A DNA stretch of 64,000 nt from NCBI GenBank assembly GCA_963761425.1, contig CAVXGQ010000005.1:496001-560000 (forward strand), read 5' to 3'. The position numbers and the translations under genes were made by a program. This stretch comes from Bog-793 sp963761425 (GTDB taxonomy: Bacteria; Actinomycetota; Acidimicrobiia; Acidimicrobiales; Bog-793). The notes beneath the pieces were generated by a model. The model was given only the letters and a program-made list of their open reading frames with translations. It searched no databases and was not told the DNA's origin. Shown here piece after piece: positions 47,838 through 55,889 of this stretch. The stretch's first letter is position 1. Each line of letters opens with the position of its first letter.

Positions 47838-48368
47838 CTAATCGGGTTGACCTTTCATGGCACGGGCGGCCTCGCGGCTCGCCTCGCGTTCCGCGATGGC
47901 GCGGCGCTTGTCATAGAGACGACGCCCACGCGCGAGGGCGAGTTCGACCTTGGCGTGGCCCCCTTTGAAATACACCGACAAGGGCACGAGGGTGAGTGAT
48001 TGTTGAGTGACGCGGCCTTGGAGCTCGTCGATCTGTTTTCGATGGAGGAGCAGCTTGCGGGCGCGATCGGCCTCAACAGCGCCGAAACCGCTTGAGTACT
48101 CATAGGGCGCGATTCGAGCCCCCAATAGCCACGCTTCCCCGCTATCGACCCGGGCATAGGCGTCGCGGAGGCTGATCTGGCCGGCTCGGACCGATTTCAC
48201 CTCGGCTCCTTTGAGCTCGAGCCCAGCTTCAAAGGTGTCGAGGATCTCGTACTCATGCCGCGCGCGCCGATTCTGCGCGACTCGCCGGATCGTTTCCTGA
48301 GCGGTACCGCGGGCGCCGCCGGCGACCTTCACCTTGGTCGGTCGAGATTTCGGGGTCTTCGTCGCCAT
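47838..48368 (-). CDS. smpB: SsrA-binding protein
   Basis: SmpB binds tmRNA and mimics its missing anticodon arm in the ribosomal A site. The 176-residue protein has the OB-fold core NRRARHEYEILDTFEAGLEL, KGAEVKSVRAGQISLRDAYA, LLGARIAPYEYSSGFGAVEA and RKLLLHRKQIDELQGRV, then TLVPLSVYFKGGHAKVELAL and the C-terminal basic tail LARGRRLYDKRRAIAERE. An N-terminal extension of about 25 residues (KTPKSRPTKVKVAGGARG) is Lys/Arg-rich. Start ATG 48368; longer in-frame starts run into the divergent mec gene. It lies about 120 bp upstream of ssrA on the same strand. Confidence 0.95.
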   Translation of the reverse strand: MATKTPKSRPTKVKVAGGARGTAQETIRRVAQNRRARHEYEILDTFEAGLELKGAEVKSVRAGQISLRDAYARVDSGEAWLLGARIAPYEYSSGFGAVEADRARKLLLHRKQIDELQGRVTQQSLTLVPLSVYFKGGHAKVELALARGRRLYDKRRAIAEREASREAARAMKGQPD

Positions 48369-48395
48369 GATCCGAGACGGTAGCCTCACAGCTCG

Positions 48396-48845
48396 ATGGG
48401 CTCGCTGGCTGCTCCGGATGCGCCTGGCGGTGATATCGCTTCGACGCTCGTCATCGATGAGCGGCTCCTGGTCGAGATGGCGGCGCACTGTTTGCGGCGG
48501 TTCCCCGAGGAGGGATGTGGCCTGCTGGCTGGAAACGGCGCGACCGGTCACGTCGTCCGTTGTTTTCCGGTCCGCAATCAAGCGGCGTCCGCCTGTCGCT
48601 ACGTGGTCGATCCCGAGGAACACCTGCGAGCAGACCGGAAGGCGGAGCAAGAGGGCCTGGAGATTATCGGCGTGTTTCACTCCCACACCCATACGGACGC
48701 CTATCCGTCAGCAACCGACGTCGAGCGAGCCCTGGATCCCACCTGGCACTACGTCCTCGTCTCGCTGCGCGCCGAAGTCCCATCGGTCCGCTCCTTCCGA
48801 ATCATCCGCGATTCGGTGATGGAGGAGCCGGTCGTCCCAAGCTGA
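48396..48845 (+). CDS. mec: JAMM-family CysO-cysteine peptidase
   Basis: Mec hydrolyses the CysO-cysteine adduct to release cysteine. The 149-residue zinc protease shows the JAMM motif in full: Glu in FPEEGCGLLAG and the zinc ligands in GVFHSHTHTDAYPSATDVER (HxH, seven residues, SxxD). About 20 extra residues precede the domain. Start ATG 48396, divergent from smpB with a 27-bp gap. In M. tuberculosis mec (Rv1334), cysO and cysM lie in the same order, supporting the assignment. Confidence 0.93.
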   Translation: MGSLAAPDAPGGDIASTLVIDERLLVEMAAHCLRRFPEEGCGLLAGNGATGHVVRCFPVRNQAASACRYVVDPEEHLRADRKAEQEGLEIIGVFHSHTHTDAYPSATDVERALDPTWHYVLVSLRAEVPSVRSFRIIRDSVMEEPVVPS

Positions 48846-48966
48846 AGGTCTTGGGGGCGCTCGAGAGCCTATTTGTCCAGCTCAGGACGGACGGAATTTT
48901 GGGACCGGCCGTTAGAATATGACCTGTCTTGTCAGCATTTGACCCCACGAATTTACGGAGGTCCTC

Positions 48967-49248
48967 GTGTCCGTTGAAGTCCGGCTTCCGACGCTGCTGC
49001 GGCCTGCTACCGGCGGGAAGGCGAAGGTGTCCGCCGATGGCACGACCGTGGGGGAGGTCCTACGATCCCTCATCTCGGAGCACCCGGCCCTCGGCGTGCA
49101 GGTGATGACCCAAGGCGGTGAGCTGCACCGGTTCGTCAACGTCTATGTGAACGACGACGACGTGCGCTACCTCGACAGGCTCGACACCCGGGTGTCGAGC
49201 GACGACGTGGTGTCAATCCTGCCGGCGGTGGCGGGCGGCGCGAGGTAG
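48967..49248 (+). CDS. cysO: Sulfur-carrier protein CysO with a two-residue C-terminal extension
   Basis: CysO is a ubiquitin-fold sulfur carrier whose C-terminal thiocarboxylate donates sulfur to CysM. The 93-residue protein has the fold of the M. tuberculosis protein: VEVRLPTLLRPATGGKAKVS, LHRFVNVYVNDDDVRYLDRL and VVSILPAVAGGAR. The GTG start follows a GGAGGT ribosome binding site. Unlike the mycobacterial protein, which ends in GG, two residues (Ala-Arg) follow the diglycine. The tail would have to be removed before the Gly can be activated, perhaps by the JAMM protease next door. An indel in the GGCGGCGCGAGG run is the other explanation. Confidence 0.92.
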   Translation: MSVEVRLPTLLRPATGGKAKVSADGTTVGEVLRSLISEHPALGVQVMTQGGELHRFVNVYVNDDDVRYLDRLDTRVSSDDVVSILPAVAGGAR

Positions 49249-49266
49249 CCGCTCGATCGGTTGGTG

Positions 49267-50211
49267 ATGCTCGCCCACGACGTGTTCGAATTGATCGGCA
49301 ACACGCCGATGGTCGACGTCTCCCAGTTGAGCCCGAACCCAGCGGTCCGCATCGTGGTCAAGCTGGAAGGGGTGAATCCCGGCGGATCCGTGAAGGATCG
49401 CGTCGCCAGATTCCTGGTGGAGGACGCGGAAGAGCGTGGAGTGCTAATCCCCGGAGCGACGATTATCGAACCGTCGTCGGGCAACACCGGTATCGGCCTT
49501 GCCCTGGTAAGCCGGGTGAAGGGCTATCGCCTGAAGGTCGTGCTGCCGGAGAACGTCTCACCCGAACGCAGGCGGATGCTCGGGGTGTGGGGCGCCGAGG
49601 TCATTTCGTCCGCGGGATCAGAAGGCTCCAATGGAGCGGTTCGACTCGCCCGGCGGCTTGCGTCGGAACATCCCGAATGGGTCTTTCTCTACCAGTACGG
49701 CAATCCGGCCAACCCCCGGGCGCACTACGAGACCACCGGGCCCGAGATCTGGCGGGATCTGCCGGAGGTGACGCACTTTCTCGCCGGGCTCGGCACAAGC
49801 GGAACCCTCCTCGGGGTCGGGCGATTCCTCAAAGAGCAGAACCCGCAAATCGAAGTGTGGGCGGTTGAGCCTCCGGCTGGGGAGATGGTCGACGGGCTGC
49901 GCACCCTCGACGACGGGTTCGTACCGCCGATCTTCACTGACCTCGGCGGCGAGAAGCTGCTCGATCGCAAGACCGTCATCACCCCGATGGACTCGGTCAG
50001 GTGGACGCGACGCCTCGCTGACGTCGGTATCTTTGCCGGGCTTTCAACGGGGGCGGCCATCGCCGGCGCGGTGCGGAGCGCGACCCAGATCGCCACTGGC
50101 GTGATCGTCGTACTGTCGCCGGACGGCGGTTGGAAGTATCTCTCCTCGGAGGTGTGGACCGGGGATCTGGAGACCGCGGCCACCCGTGTGGAGGACATCG
50201 TCTACTTCTAG
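49267..50211 (+). CDS. cysM: Cysteine synthase CysM (CysO-dependent, O-phosphoserine type)
   Basis: This PLP enzyme joins an activated serine with CysO thiocarboxylate. The product of 314 residues has IGNTPMVDVSQLSP, the PLP Lys in NPGGSVKDRVARFLVEDAEE, the phosphate loop PSSGNTGIGLAL, GLGTSGTLLGVGRFLK and GLSTGAAIAGA. The block DGLRTLDDGFVPPIFTDLGG keeps the Arg that I recall giving the mycobacterial enzyme its O-phosphoserine preference. The C-terminal GGWKYLSSEVWTGDLETAAT matches the long tail of M. tuberculosis CysM. Starts at TTG 49261, GTG 49264 or ATG 49267 are possible; ATG is chosen. Confidence 0.92.
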   Translation: MLAHDVFELIGNTPMVDVSQLSPNPAVRIVVKLEGVNPGGSVKDRVARFLVEDAEERGVLIPGATIIEPSSGNTGIGLALVSRVKGYRLKVVLPENVSPERRRMLGVWGAEVISSAGSEGSNGAVRLARRLASEHPEWVFLYQYGNPANPRAHYETTGPEIWRDLPEVTHFLAGLGTSGTLLGVGRFLKEQNPQIEVWAVEPPAGEMVDGLRTLDDGFVPPIFTDLGGEKLLDRKTVITPMDSVRWTRRLADVGIFAGLSTGAAIAGAVRSATQIATGVIVVLSPDGGWKYLSSEVWTGDLETAATRVEDIVYF

Positions 50212-50270
50212 AGGCGACCAACAACACAGAGAAACCGGTACCTCGCCAACGCCTAACCTGGGCCGAAAAG

Positions 50271-51077
50271 ATGAACGATCGGCCCATCGGAGTGTTCGAC
50301 AGCGGTTTTGGTGGCTTGACGGTGGCGCGCGCGCTGATCGATCTGTTAGAGGACGAAGAGATCGTGTACGTGGGCGACACAGGGCGCTATCCATACGGTC
50401 CGCGCCCGGCTGATGAGGTCCGGCAGTTCAGCCACGAGATTGCCGATTACCTCGTGGCTGTTGAAGACGTGAAGATGATCGTCATCGCCTGTAACACGGC
50501 AGCGTCGGTCGCGCTCGACGAACTGCGCTTTAAGTTCGACGTACCGGTGGTCGGCGTGATCGAACCGGGTCTGCGGGCCGCCACGGTTGCCACGCGCAAC
50601 GGCCAGATCGGGGTGATCGGCACGACAGGCACGATCTCCTCGGGGGCTTACCAACGAGCGGCCGCGTTGCTCCATGTCTCGCCGAACGTGCACTGTGCGG
50701 CCTGCCCCGGGTTTGTCGAATTCGTCGAGCGCGGGGAGTTCGATGACGATCAGGTTCACGTGCTCGCCGAACGGTTACTGTCGCCGCTCCGGGAGGTGGG
50801 AATCGACACCTTGTTGCTCGGCTGCACGCACTACCCGTTCCTTGCTCGGACGATCGCGGACGTCATGGGCCCGGGCGTCGTCCTTGTGTCATCCGCCGAA
50901 GAGACTGCGTTCGACGTGAAGACCATCCTGGAATCGACTGGATTCGGCCGCCGGGTCCCCGCGAAAGGCATGCACCGGTTCCTGTCCTCGGGTGACCCCG
51001 CCTGGTTCGCCACGATGGGTCGCCGATTGTTCGGCCCGGAGCTCGCCACGGTGGAATCGGTCGTGTTCGGCGCGTGA
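50271..51077 (+). CDS. murI: Glutamate racemase
   Basis: MurI converts L-glutamate to the D-glutamate needed for peptidoglycan. The 268-residue protein has RPIGVFDSGFGGLTVARALI (catalytic Asp/Ser), YVGDTGRYPYGPR, the first catalytic Cys in MIVIACNTAASVALDEL, PVVGVIEPG and the second in LLLGCTHYPFLARTIAD. ATG 50271 begins the conserved sequence; longer frames overlap cysM. It sits in the same order as in M. tuberculosis (cysM, murI, rph, rdgB). Confidence 0.95.
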   Translation: MNDRPIGVFDSGFGGLTVARALIDLLEDEEIVYVGDTGRYPYGPRPADEVRQFSHEIADYLVAVEDVKMIVIACNTAASVALDELRFKFDVPVVGVIEPGLRAATVATRNGQIGVIGTTGTISSGAYQRAAALLHVSPNVHCAACPGFVEFVERGEFDDDQVHVLAERLLSPLREVGIDTLLLGCTHYPFLARTIADVMGPGVVLVSSAEETAFDVKTILESTGFGRRVPAKGMHRFLSSGDPAWFATMGRRLFGPELATVESVVFGA

Positions 51078-51194
51078 GCGGCATCATTCCAACGCGCAAC
51101 GGGTGCTCCGGCCGCCCGACCGATGTGGTTGGGGACGGAGTTCGACCTGGTCGTGGGGACGAACTGCCGACGCGACAGGGGAGAAGGAGCGACG

Positions 51195-51947
51195 ATGACG
51201 ACTGAAGTCCGACGCGACGGGCGCCGTTCGGACGAATTACGGCCTTTTGAGATGGTCCGCGACTTCACGGAGGTTGCCGCAGGATCGGTGCTGGTCACGA
51301 TGGGCCGAACGAGGGTGCTGTGTACGGCTTCGTACGAGTCGGAGGTTCCCGGCTGGTTGCGCGGGTCGGGCCGTGGCTGGGTGACGGCGGAATACTCGCT
51401 GCTCCCGGGGTCCTCGTCCGAGCGCGTACCTCGTGAAGCGATCAAGGGTCGCCAATCGGGGCGAACCCAGGAGATACAGCGCCTCATTGGGCGATCGCTC
51501 CGGGCGGTGTGCGACCTGTCGGCGCTCGGGGAACGGATGATCATCCTGGATTGCGACGTTCTACAAGCCGACGGCGGCACTCGGAGTGCCGCGATCACCG
51601 GCGCCTTCCTGGCCCTTCACGACGCTTGCACGCGTCTCGCGACGCAGGGGGAGCTCAGCCGGCTTCCGCTGGTCGACTCGGTCGGCGCGGTGTCCGTCGG
51701 CCTGGTCGATGGGGTCGCGATGGTGGATCTCGACTACCTGGAGGATTCCCGCGCCGGGGTGGACATGAACGTCGTCATGACGGGGTCGGGCCTGTTCGTC
51801 GAGGTGCAAGGCACGGCCGAAAGCCATCCGTTCCCCCGGTTAGTGCTCAACGAACTCCTCGAGCTTGCCGGCACGGGAATCAAGGACCTCCTGGCCCAGG
51901 GTGCGGCTCTGCTGGCGACGCCGCCGGCGTTGCGGAGTAACCGGTGA
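51195..51947 (+). CDS. rph: Ribonuclease PH
   Basis: RNase PH is a phosphorolytic 3'-5' exoribonuclease that trims tRNA 3' ends. The 250-residue product shows RRDGRRSDELRPFEMVRDF, GSVLVTMGRTRVLCTASYE, the phosphate-binding Arg region EAIKGRQSGRTQEIQRLIGR, IILDCDVLQADGGTRSAAIT and VDLDYLEDSRAGVDMNVVMT. GAGAAGGAG lies before ATG 51195; the longer frame to 51123 is not conserved. It overlaps rdgB by 4 bp. Confidence 0.96.
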   Translation: MTTEVRRDGRRSDELRPFEMVRDFTEVAAGSVLVTMGRTRVLCTASYESEVPGWLRGSGRGWVTAEYSLLPGSSSERVPREAIKGRQSGRTQEIQRLIGRSLRAVCDLSALGERMIILDCDVLQADGGTRSAAITGAFLALHDACTRLATQGELSRLPLVDSVGAVSVGLVDGVAMVDLDYLEDSRAGVDMNVVMTGSGLFVEVQGTAESHPFPRLVLNELLELAGTGIKDLLAQGAALLATPPALRSNR

Positions 51948-52585
51948 ACGCGGAAGGTCCACGGTTGCACCTGGTATTAGCGTCGGCCAACCCCGACAAG
52001 GCGAGGGAGATGTTCGAAATCCTGCGCGCGGTGCTCGGCCCCGAGATCGAGCTCTCGGCACGTCCCCACGAACTGCCTGCCGTGGAGGAGGTCGGCGAGA
52101 CGCTGGAGGAAAACGCCCGCCTCAAGGCGACCGCGGTGCGAGAGGCGACTGGGCTCGGCGCGTTGGCAGACGACACGGGTCTCGAGGTCGACGCGCTCGG
52201 AGGCGAGCCGGGTGTGCGTGCCGCGAGGTATGCCGGGCCGGAAGGACGTTCGGCGGACAACATCGCGCGGCTTCTCGGTGCACTAGCGCATTGCACGGAT
52301 CGTCGCGCCCGCTTTCGTACGGTTGCCCTGGCGGCGTTGGCCGACGGCACGGAGCTGGTCGCGTTGGGGACTCTGGAGGGAAGGATCGCCGAGCGCCCGC
52401 GGGGCCGGAGCGGATTCGGATACGACTCGGTGTTCGTGCCCGATGCTGGCGACGGGCGCACGCTCGCCGAGCTGGACGCCAACGACAAGCACCGGTTGTC
52501 GCACCGGGGGCAGGCCTTACGCGCGCTCGCCCGAGATATTGAGGCGTATCTCTCGGGACCAGGTGTTTCGCCGGGCACCCGGTAG
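51944..52585 (+). CDS. rdgB: XTP/dITP diphosphatase
   Basis: This house-cleaning enzyme removes non-canonical purine triphosphates (XTP, dITP, ITP). The 213-residue protein has the opening LHLVLASANPDKAREMFEIL, metal-binding ENARLKATAVREATGLGALA, DDTGLEVDALGGEPGVRAAR and the C-terminal GRSGFGYDSVFVPDAG and KHRLSHRGQALRAL. GTG 51944 overlaps the rph stop (GTGA), indicating coupled translation, the usual arrangement for this pair. Confidence 0.95.
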   Translation: MNAEGPRLHLVLASANPDKAREMFEILRAVLGPEIELSARPHELPAVEEVGETLEENARLKATAVREATGLGALADDTGLEVDALGGEPGVRAARYAGPEGRSADNIARLLGALAHCTDRRARFRTVALAALADGTELVALGTLEGRIAERPRGRSGFGYDSVFVPDAGDGRTLAELDANDKHRLSHRGQALRALARDIEAYLSGPGVSPGTR

Positions 52586-52646
52586 GTTCGCCAGACGGGA
52601 AATGGGCGGTTCCCGGTTGCGAAGCTGGGCGCGCTAGCTTCGCAGC

Positions 52647-52910
52647 GTGGCTGGGCGCTACCGCTGTCGTGACTGCGGGAACCGAACTCGTTTTGACGTC
52701 GTGTGCACTCGCCGAACCCGCGCGTACTGGCACTTCACCCTGGGCGGTGAGCGCTCGATCGACGAGGAGGATGTTCTCGAGGAGACGATCGAATCCGTGA
52801 CGTGCCGGTGGTGTGGAAAATCATCGTCGATCGAAGTGATCGAGGAAGTGACTCCACGGGCGGCGCCCGCTGGCGGTACTCCGCCGCGAGAGACAACCGC
52901 CCCGCATTGA
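52647..52910 (+). CDS. Small zinc-ribbon protein, hypothetical
   Basis: The 87-residue product has two CxxC knuckles: YRCRDCGNRTRFDVVC near the start and VTCRWCGKSSSIEVIEEV about 45 residues later. Between them is an acidic segment (GERSIDEEDVLEETIES). The four cysteines, CxxC...CxxC, would bind one zinc as a ribbon. The last 20 residues are Pro/Ala-rich and disordered. GTG 52647 start. Proteins of this form occur in actinobacteria without known function. Confidence 0.75.
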   Translation: MAGRYRCRDCGNRTRFDVVCTRRTRAYWHFTLGGERSIDEEDVLEETIESVTCRWCGKSSSIEVIEEVTPRAAPAGGTPPRETTAPH

Positions 52911-52980
52911 TATACCCGTGGGTCATCATGGACCGCGTCGGGAGTGGTGCGACGCACCGGAGTGACTCAGGGGAGCGATC

Positions 52981-53184
52981 ATGGCCAAAGCCGGGCTTAC
53001 GATCAGCTGTGATACCTGTCGACACCAGGGCACCCCGGCCTGTGATGACTGCGTTGTCAATTACCTCCTCGAGCACGATCCAGGTGACGCCATCATCATT
53101 GACGCAGCCGAAGTCCGTGCAGTGCGTGTCTTCAAGCGAGCCGGACTGCTTCCGGCGCTCCGGCATGAGAAGCGAGCTGGCTGA
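52981..53184 (+). CDS. Small cysteine-rich protein, hypothetical
   Basis: The 67-residue product begins MAKAGLTISCDTCRHQGTPA followed by CDDCVVNYLLEHDPGDAIII, giving CxxC...CxxC spaced by eight residues, a zinc-binding pattern. The rest is a short helical tail ending LPALRHEKRAG. ATG 52981 follows GGGGAGCGATC, a moderate ribosome binding site. It is 45 bp upstream of the pimB'-like gene and may be co-transcribed with it. No function is known. Confidence 0.7.
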   Translation: MAKAGLTISCDTCRHQGTPACDDCVVNYLLEHDPGDAIIIDAAEVRAVRVFKRAGLLPALRHEKRAG

Positions 53185-53229
53185 AGACCTGCGGGCGACG
53201 GGCCTCCCCGGACAGGAGACGCACGTCGC

Positions 53230-54360
53230 ATGACACATCTGCTGGTCACCAACGACTACCCACCGAAAATCGGCGGAATCCAGTCCTACCTCTGGGAGTT
53301 CTGGCGCCGGCTTCCGCCGGGACGGGCGTCGGTGCTCACCATCGATCAGGCCGGTGCCCGTGAATTCGACGCCGTAGCGCCACACGGGATCGAACGGCTG
53401 GGGGTCCGGATGCTCTGGCCGACACCCGGGCTGGTGGCGAGAGTCCGTCGGATGGCGCGTGACAAGGAGGCCTCGCTGGTCGTGCTCGATCCCGCGCTGC
53501 CCGTCGGCCTCATCGGCCCTCGACTCGGCATCCGGTACGCGGTCATCCTCCACGGAGCCGAGGTGACCGTGGCGGCCCGCCTGCCGGTGACGTCGCGGCT
53601 TCTCCGTCGGGTTCTCGTCGGCGCTGATCTGGTGATCGCGGCGGGTGGCTATCCGGCGCAAGAAGCGCGTCGGCTGGTGGGCGAAGAGCTGCCGGAGGTC
53701 GTGGTCATCCCCCCGGGCGTTGACGTCCATCGCTTCCACCCTCTCGATGACGAGGAGATCTCGGCCGCGCGGCGACACTTTGGACTGCCGGAATCTGGTC
53801 GTCTCGTGGTGGCGGTCACTCGTCTCGTGCCTCGCAAAGGCATCGACGTGCTCATCGAAGCTTCGGCGGAACTTGCAAAAGAGCGCCGGGACCTCACCGT
53901 GGCGATCGCCGGATCAGGGCGTGACGCCAGACGGCTCGCCTCTATCGCGGGGCGCCTCGGGGCGCCGGTGCGTTTTCTCGGACCCGTGAGCGACACCGAT
54001 CTGCCCGGCCTGGTGGGCGCCGCGGATATCGCCGCGGTGCTCTGCCGCGCCCGCTGGGGCGGGCTGGAACAGGAAGGCTTTGGAATTGTCTTCCTCGAAG
54101 CGGCGGCGGCTGGTGTGCCGCAGGTCGCGGGCCGAAGTGGCGGCTCGCATGAAGCGGTCGTCGACGGCGTGACTGGGCTAATCGTCGATCGGCCGGCTGA
54201 CGTCTCCGTCGCGAGGAAAGCGCTGGCGGAATTGCTCGACGATGAGGATCGGCGTCGACGTTTCGGCGCCGCGGCCCGTCAACGGGCGTGTGCTGAGTTC
54301 GACTATGACGGGCTGGTGGTCCGGCTCGACGCTGCGCTACGGGCCGTGGAGAGAAAATGA
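53230..54360 (+). CDS. GT4 mannosyltransferase, PimB'-like
   Basis: The 376-residue GT-B glycosyltransferase opens with LLVTNDYPPKIGGIQSYLWE, the form of mycobacterial PimB' (phosphatidylinositol mannoside alpha-1,6-mannosyltransferase, Rv2188c). Other blocks are VILHGAEVTVAARLPVTSRL, VVVIPPGVDVHRFHPLDDEE, the donor-binding VAVTRLVPRKGIDVLIEASA and WGGLEQEGFGIVFLEAAAAG with its EGFG...E (EX7E) motif. Its neighbour is an SRPBCC protein like Rv2185c, which matches the mycobacterial gene order. It acts on the inner face of the membrane. The exact acceptor in this organism is inferred. The pimB' name is not certain enough to use as a symbol. Confidence 0.85.
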   Translation: MTHLLVTNDYPPKIGGIQSYLWEFWRRLPPGRASVLTIDQAGAREFDAVAPHGIERLGVRMLWPTPGLVARVRRMARDKEASLVVLDPALPVGLIGPRLGIRYAVILHGAEVTVAARLPVTSRLLRRVLVGADLVIAAGGYPAQEARRLVGEELPEVVVIPPGVDVHRFHPLDDEEISAARRHFGLPESGRLVVAVTRLVPRKGIDVLIEASAELAKERRDLTVAIAGSGRDARRLASIAGRLGAPVRFLGPVSDTDLPGLVGAADIAAVLCRARWGGLEQEGFGIVFLEAAAAGVPQVAGRSGGSHEAVVDGVTGLIVDRPADVSVARKALAELLDDEDRRRRFGAAARQRACAEFDYDGLVVRLDAALRAVERK

Positions 54361-54451
54361 TCAGCGCGCGACGCTGAGCAGCCTGCTACACAAGCGTCAG
54401 CTGTCGTGAGAGGCTGGCAAGGGCGTTTGACGCGGTCGAAAGGAGAGGACC

Positions 54452-54892
54452 GTGGAACACACGGCCCAAAGGATGACGATCGCGGGGACACCTGAGCGAT
54501 GCTTCGCGGTCGTGACCGATCTCGAGCGTTACCCGGAGTGGGTCGCTGACGTGAAAGAGGTCCACGTCCTAGCGCGTGACGCCGAGGGTCGGCCGTCGAA
54601 GGTGAGTTTCCGTGCCGGGGCGTTCGGTCGAAGTACGAGCTACGTGCTCAGCTACGACTACTCAGATGCGCCGTTCGCCGTTTCCTGGACGCAGCAAGAC
54701 GGCGACCTCACCAACCGGCTTGACGGACGGTACGAGTTCCACCCCGGGCCGGAGGGGACGACCGAGGTGCACTACGAGCTGTCCGTGGAACTCCGCGTGC
54801 CCATTCCTGGTTTTGTCAAACGGCGGGCTGAAGGTCACATCCTTCACGCCGCGGTGCGCGACCTGAAAGCTCGTGTGGAAAGCGGATCCTGA
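54452..54892 (+). CDS. SRPBCC-family (polyketide cyclase-like) protein, TB16.3-like
   Basis: The 146-residue protein has a START-like helix-grip fold: AQRMTIAGTPERCFAVVTDL, ERYPEWVADVKEVHVLARDA, RSTSYVLSYDYSDAPFAVSW, EVHYELSVELRVPIPGFVKR, then a C-terminal helix ILHAAVRDLKARVES lining the pocket. It would bind a hydrophobic ligand such as a lipid. In M. tuberculosis the related Rv2185c (TB16.3) lies close to pimB' (Rv2188c), as here, suggesting a role in lipid or glycolipid metabolism. A GAAAGGAGAGG ribosome binding site precedes GTG 54452. Confidence 0.85.
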   Translation: MEHTAQRMTIAGTPERCFAVVTDLERYPEWVADVKEVHVLARDAEGRPSKVSFRAGAFGRSTSYVLSYDYSDAPFAVSWTQQDGDLTNRLDGRYEFHPGPEGTTEVHYELSVELRVPIPGFVKRRAEGHILHAAVRDLKARVESGS

Positions 54893-54912
54893 GCGGTTGC
54901 CGGTGAGTGGCC

Positions 54913-55617
54913 ATGCGGATCGGCGTGATCGTTCCTAGCTTCCACCCCACGGTTACCGCGGTGCGATCCTGTATGGCCCAGGCCGAAGAGGCCGGGATCC
55001 ACGGTCTTTTCGCCTACGACCATCTTTGGCCCCCGGGCGCCCCGGGGCGACCGGCGATCGCCCCGTTCCCGCTGCTCGGGATGATCGCGGCGGCGACGTC
55101 CTCGGTGATGGTCGGCACGCTCGTCGCCCGGGTCGGCCTGGTGCCCGACGAGGTGCTCATCGGGCAGTTCCGCACGGTGGACCGGTTGAGCGGTGGGAGG
55201 TTGATCGCGGGGATCGGAACGGGAGATCGCCGCAGCGTGGCCGAGAACCTTGCCTACGGGCTCGCCCCCACCGGGGCGGGGGTGCGCCGTCGCGGGCTGC
55301 AGTTCGTGGGATCGACTCTCGTCCAAGAAGGCATCCCGGTGTGGATCGGAGCCGGGATGGCGACAACCAATGCGGTGGCCCGGGAGATCGGTGCGGCGAT
55401 CAACCTGTTCGGGGCCAGAGCCGAGCGAGTGGCCGAACTCGGCCGCAGCGGGGTGGTGTGCTGGGGCGGGACGCTCGTGCGGGGCACCGCCGGGGCCGCG
55501 GCTCAGCTCCGGTCGCTCGCCGAGGCCGGGGCGAGCTGGGCGGTCATCGCCTGGCCGGGTTCGATCGTCCCGGTTGTCGCGGCTGCCCGGGAGGCCGGTA
55601 TCCCGCTCGGCTGGTGA
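54913..55617 (+). CDS. LLM-class (luciferase-like) oxidoreductase, short
   Basis: The 234-residue product follows the TIM-barrel pattern of luciferase-like flavin or F420-dependent enzymes: MRIGVIVPSFHPTVTAVRSC, GIHGLFAYDHLWPPGAPG, MVGTLVARVGLVPDEVLIGQ, FRTVDRLSGGRLIAGIGTGD and GIPVWIGAGMATTNAVAREI. It is shorter than typical members (about 290-340) because the middle is compact and the end is trimmed at GIPLGW. Whether it uses FMN or F420 cannot be decided. ATG 54913 is chosen over the GTG at 54907. It is 20 bp after the SRPBCC gene, so probably the same transcript. Confidence 0.82.
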   Translation: MRIGVIVPSFHPTVTAVRSCMAQAEEAGIHGLFAYDHLWPPGAPGRPAIAPFPLLGMIAAATSSVMVGTLVARVGLVPDEVLIGQFRTVDRLSGGRLIAGIGTGDRRSVAENLAYGLAPTGAGVRRRGLQFVGSTLVQEGIPVWIGAGMATTNAVAREIGAAINLFGARAERVAELGRSGVVCWGGTLVRGTAGAAAQLRSLAEAGASWAVIAWPGSIVPVVAAAREAGIPLGW

Positions 55618-55810
55618 GCCGGGGTCGTGGGCGTCGGAGCCATCCGATAGCGTCCGGCAGGGCTCGGGGGTGATGAGACCGGACCCGGTCGGTTCGCCGA
55701 GAGCCGAGGTCGCGGCGTGTCGGAGGTGTCCAAAGAGGTGATGGAACGGGCAGATTTCTCAGTTCGGCAAGTGGGCCCTGGTCCCGCGGAAGAATCGGCT
55801 CGATCAGTCA

Positions 55811-55840
55811 TTGACACCCCCGTAACTACAGTGCTGTACT
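55811..55840 (+). promoter_or_regulatory. Candidate sigma-A-type promoter of nrdJ
   Basis: TTGACA (55811-55816) is a perfect -35 box, followed after 18 bp by TGTACT (55835-55840), a 4 of 6 match to TATAAT. The region is AT-richer than its surroundings and leads into the candidate NrdR sites. Confidence 0.45.
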
Positions 55841-55842
55841 TA

Positions 55843-55889
55843 TGTCCTTATTTAGTGCTGTTCGCTCCACTAACCACTACATATTGTGT
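55843..55889 (+). promoter_or_regulatory. Candidate tandem NrdR boxes upstream of nrdJ
   Basis: CCACTACATATTGTGT at 55874-55889 matches 14 of 16 positions of the NrdR consensus ACACWATATATWGWGT. A second, weaker site lies exactly 31 bp upstream (55843-55858, 9 of 16, better in its right half). NrdR boxes usually occur in pairs at this spacing. NrdR represses ribonucleotide reductase genes when dATP is high; its gene is not in this window. Confidence 0.55.
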
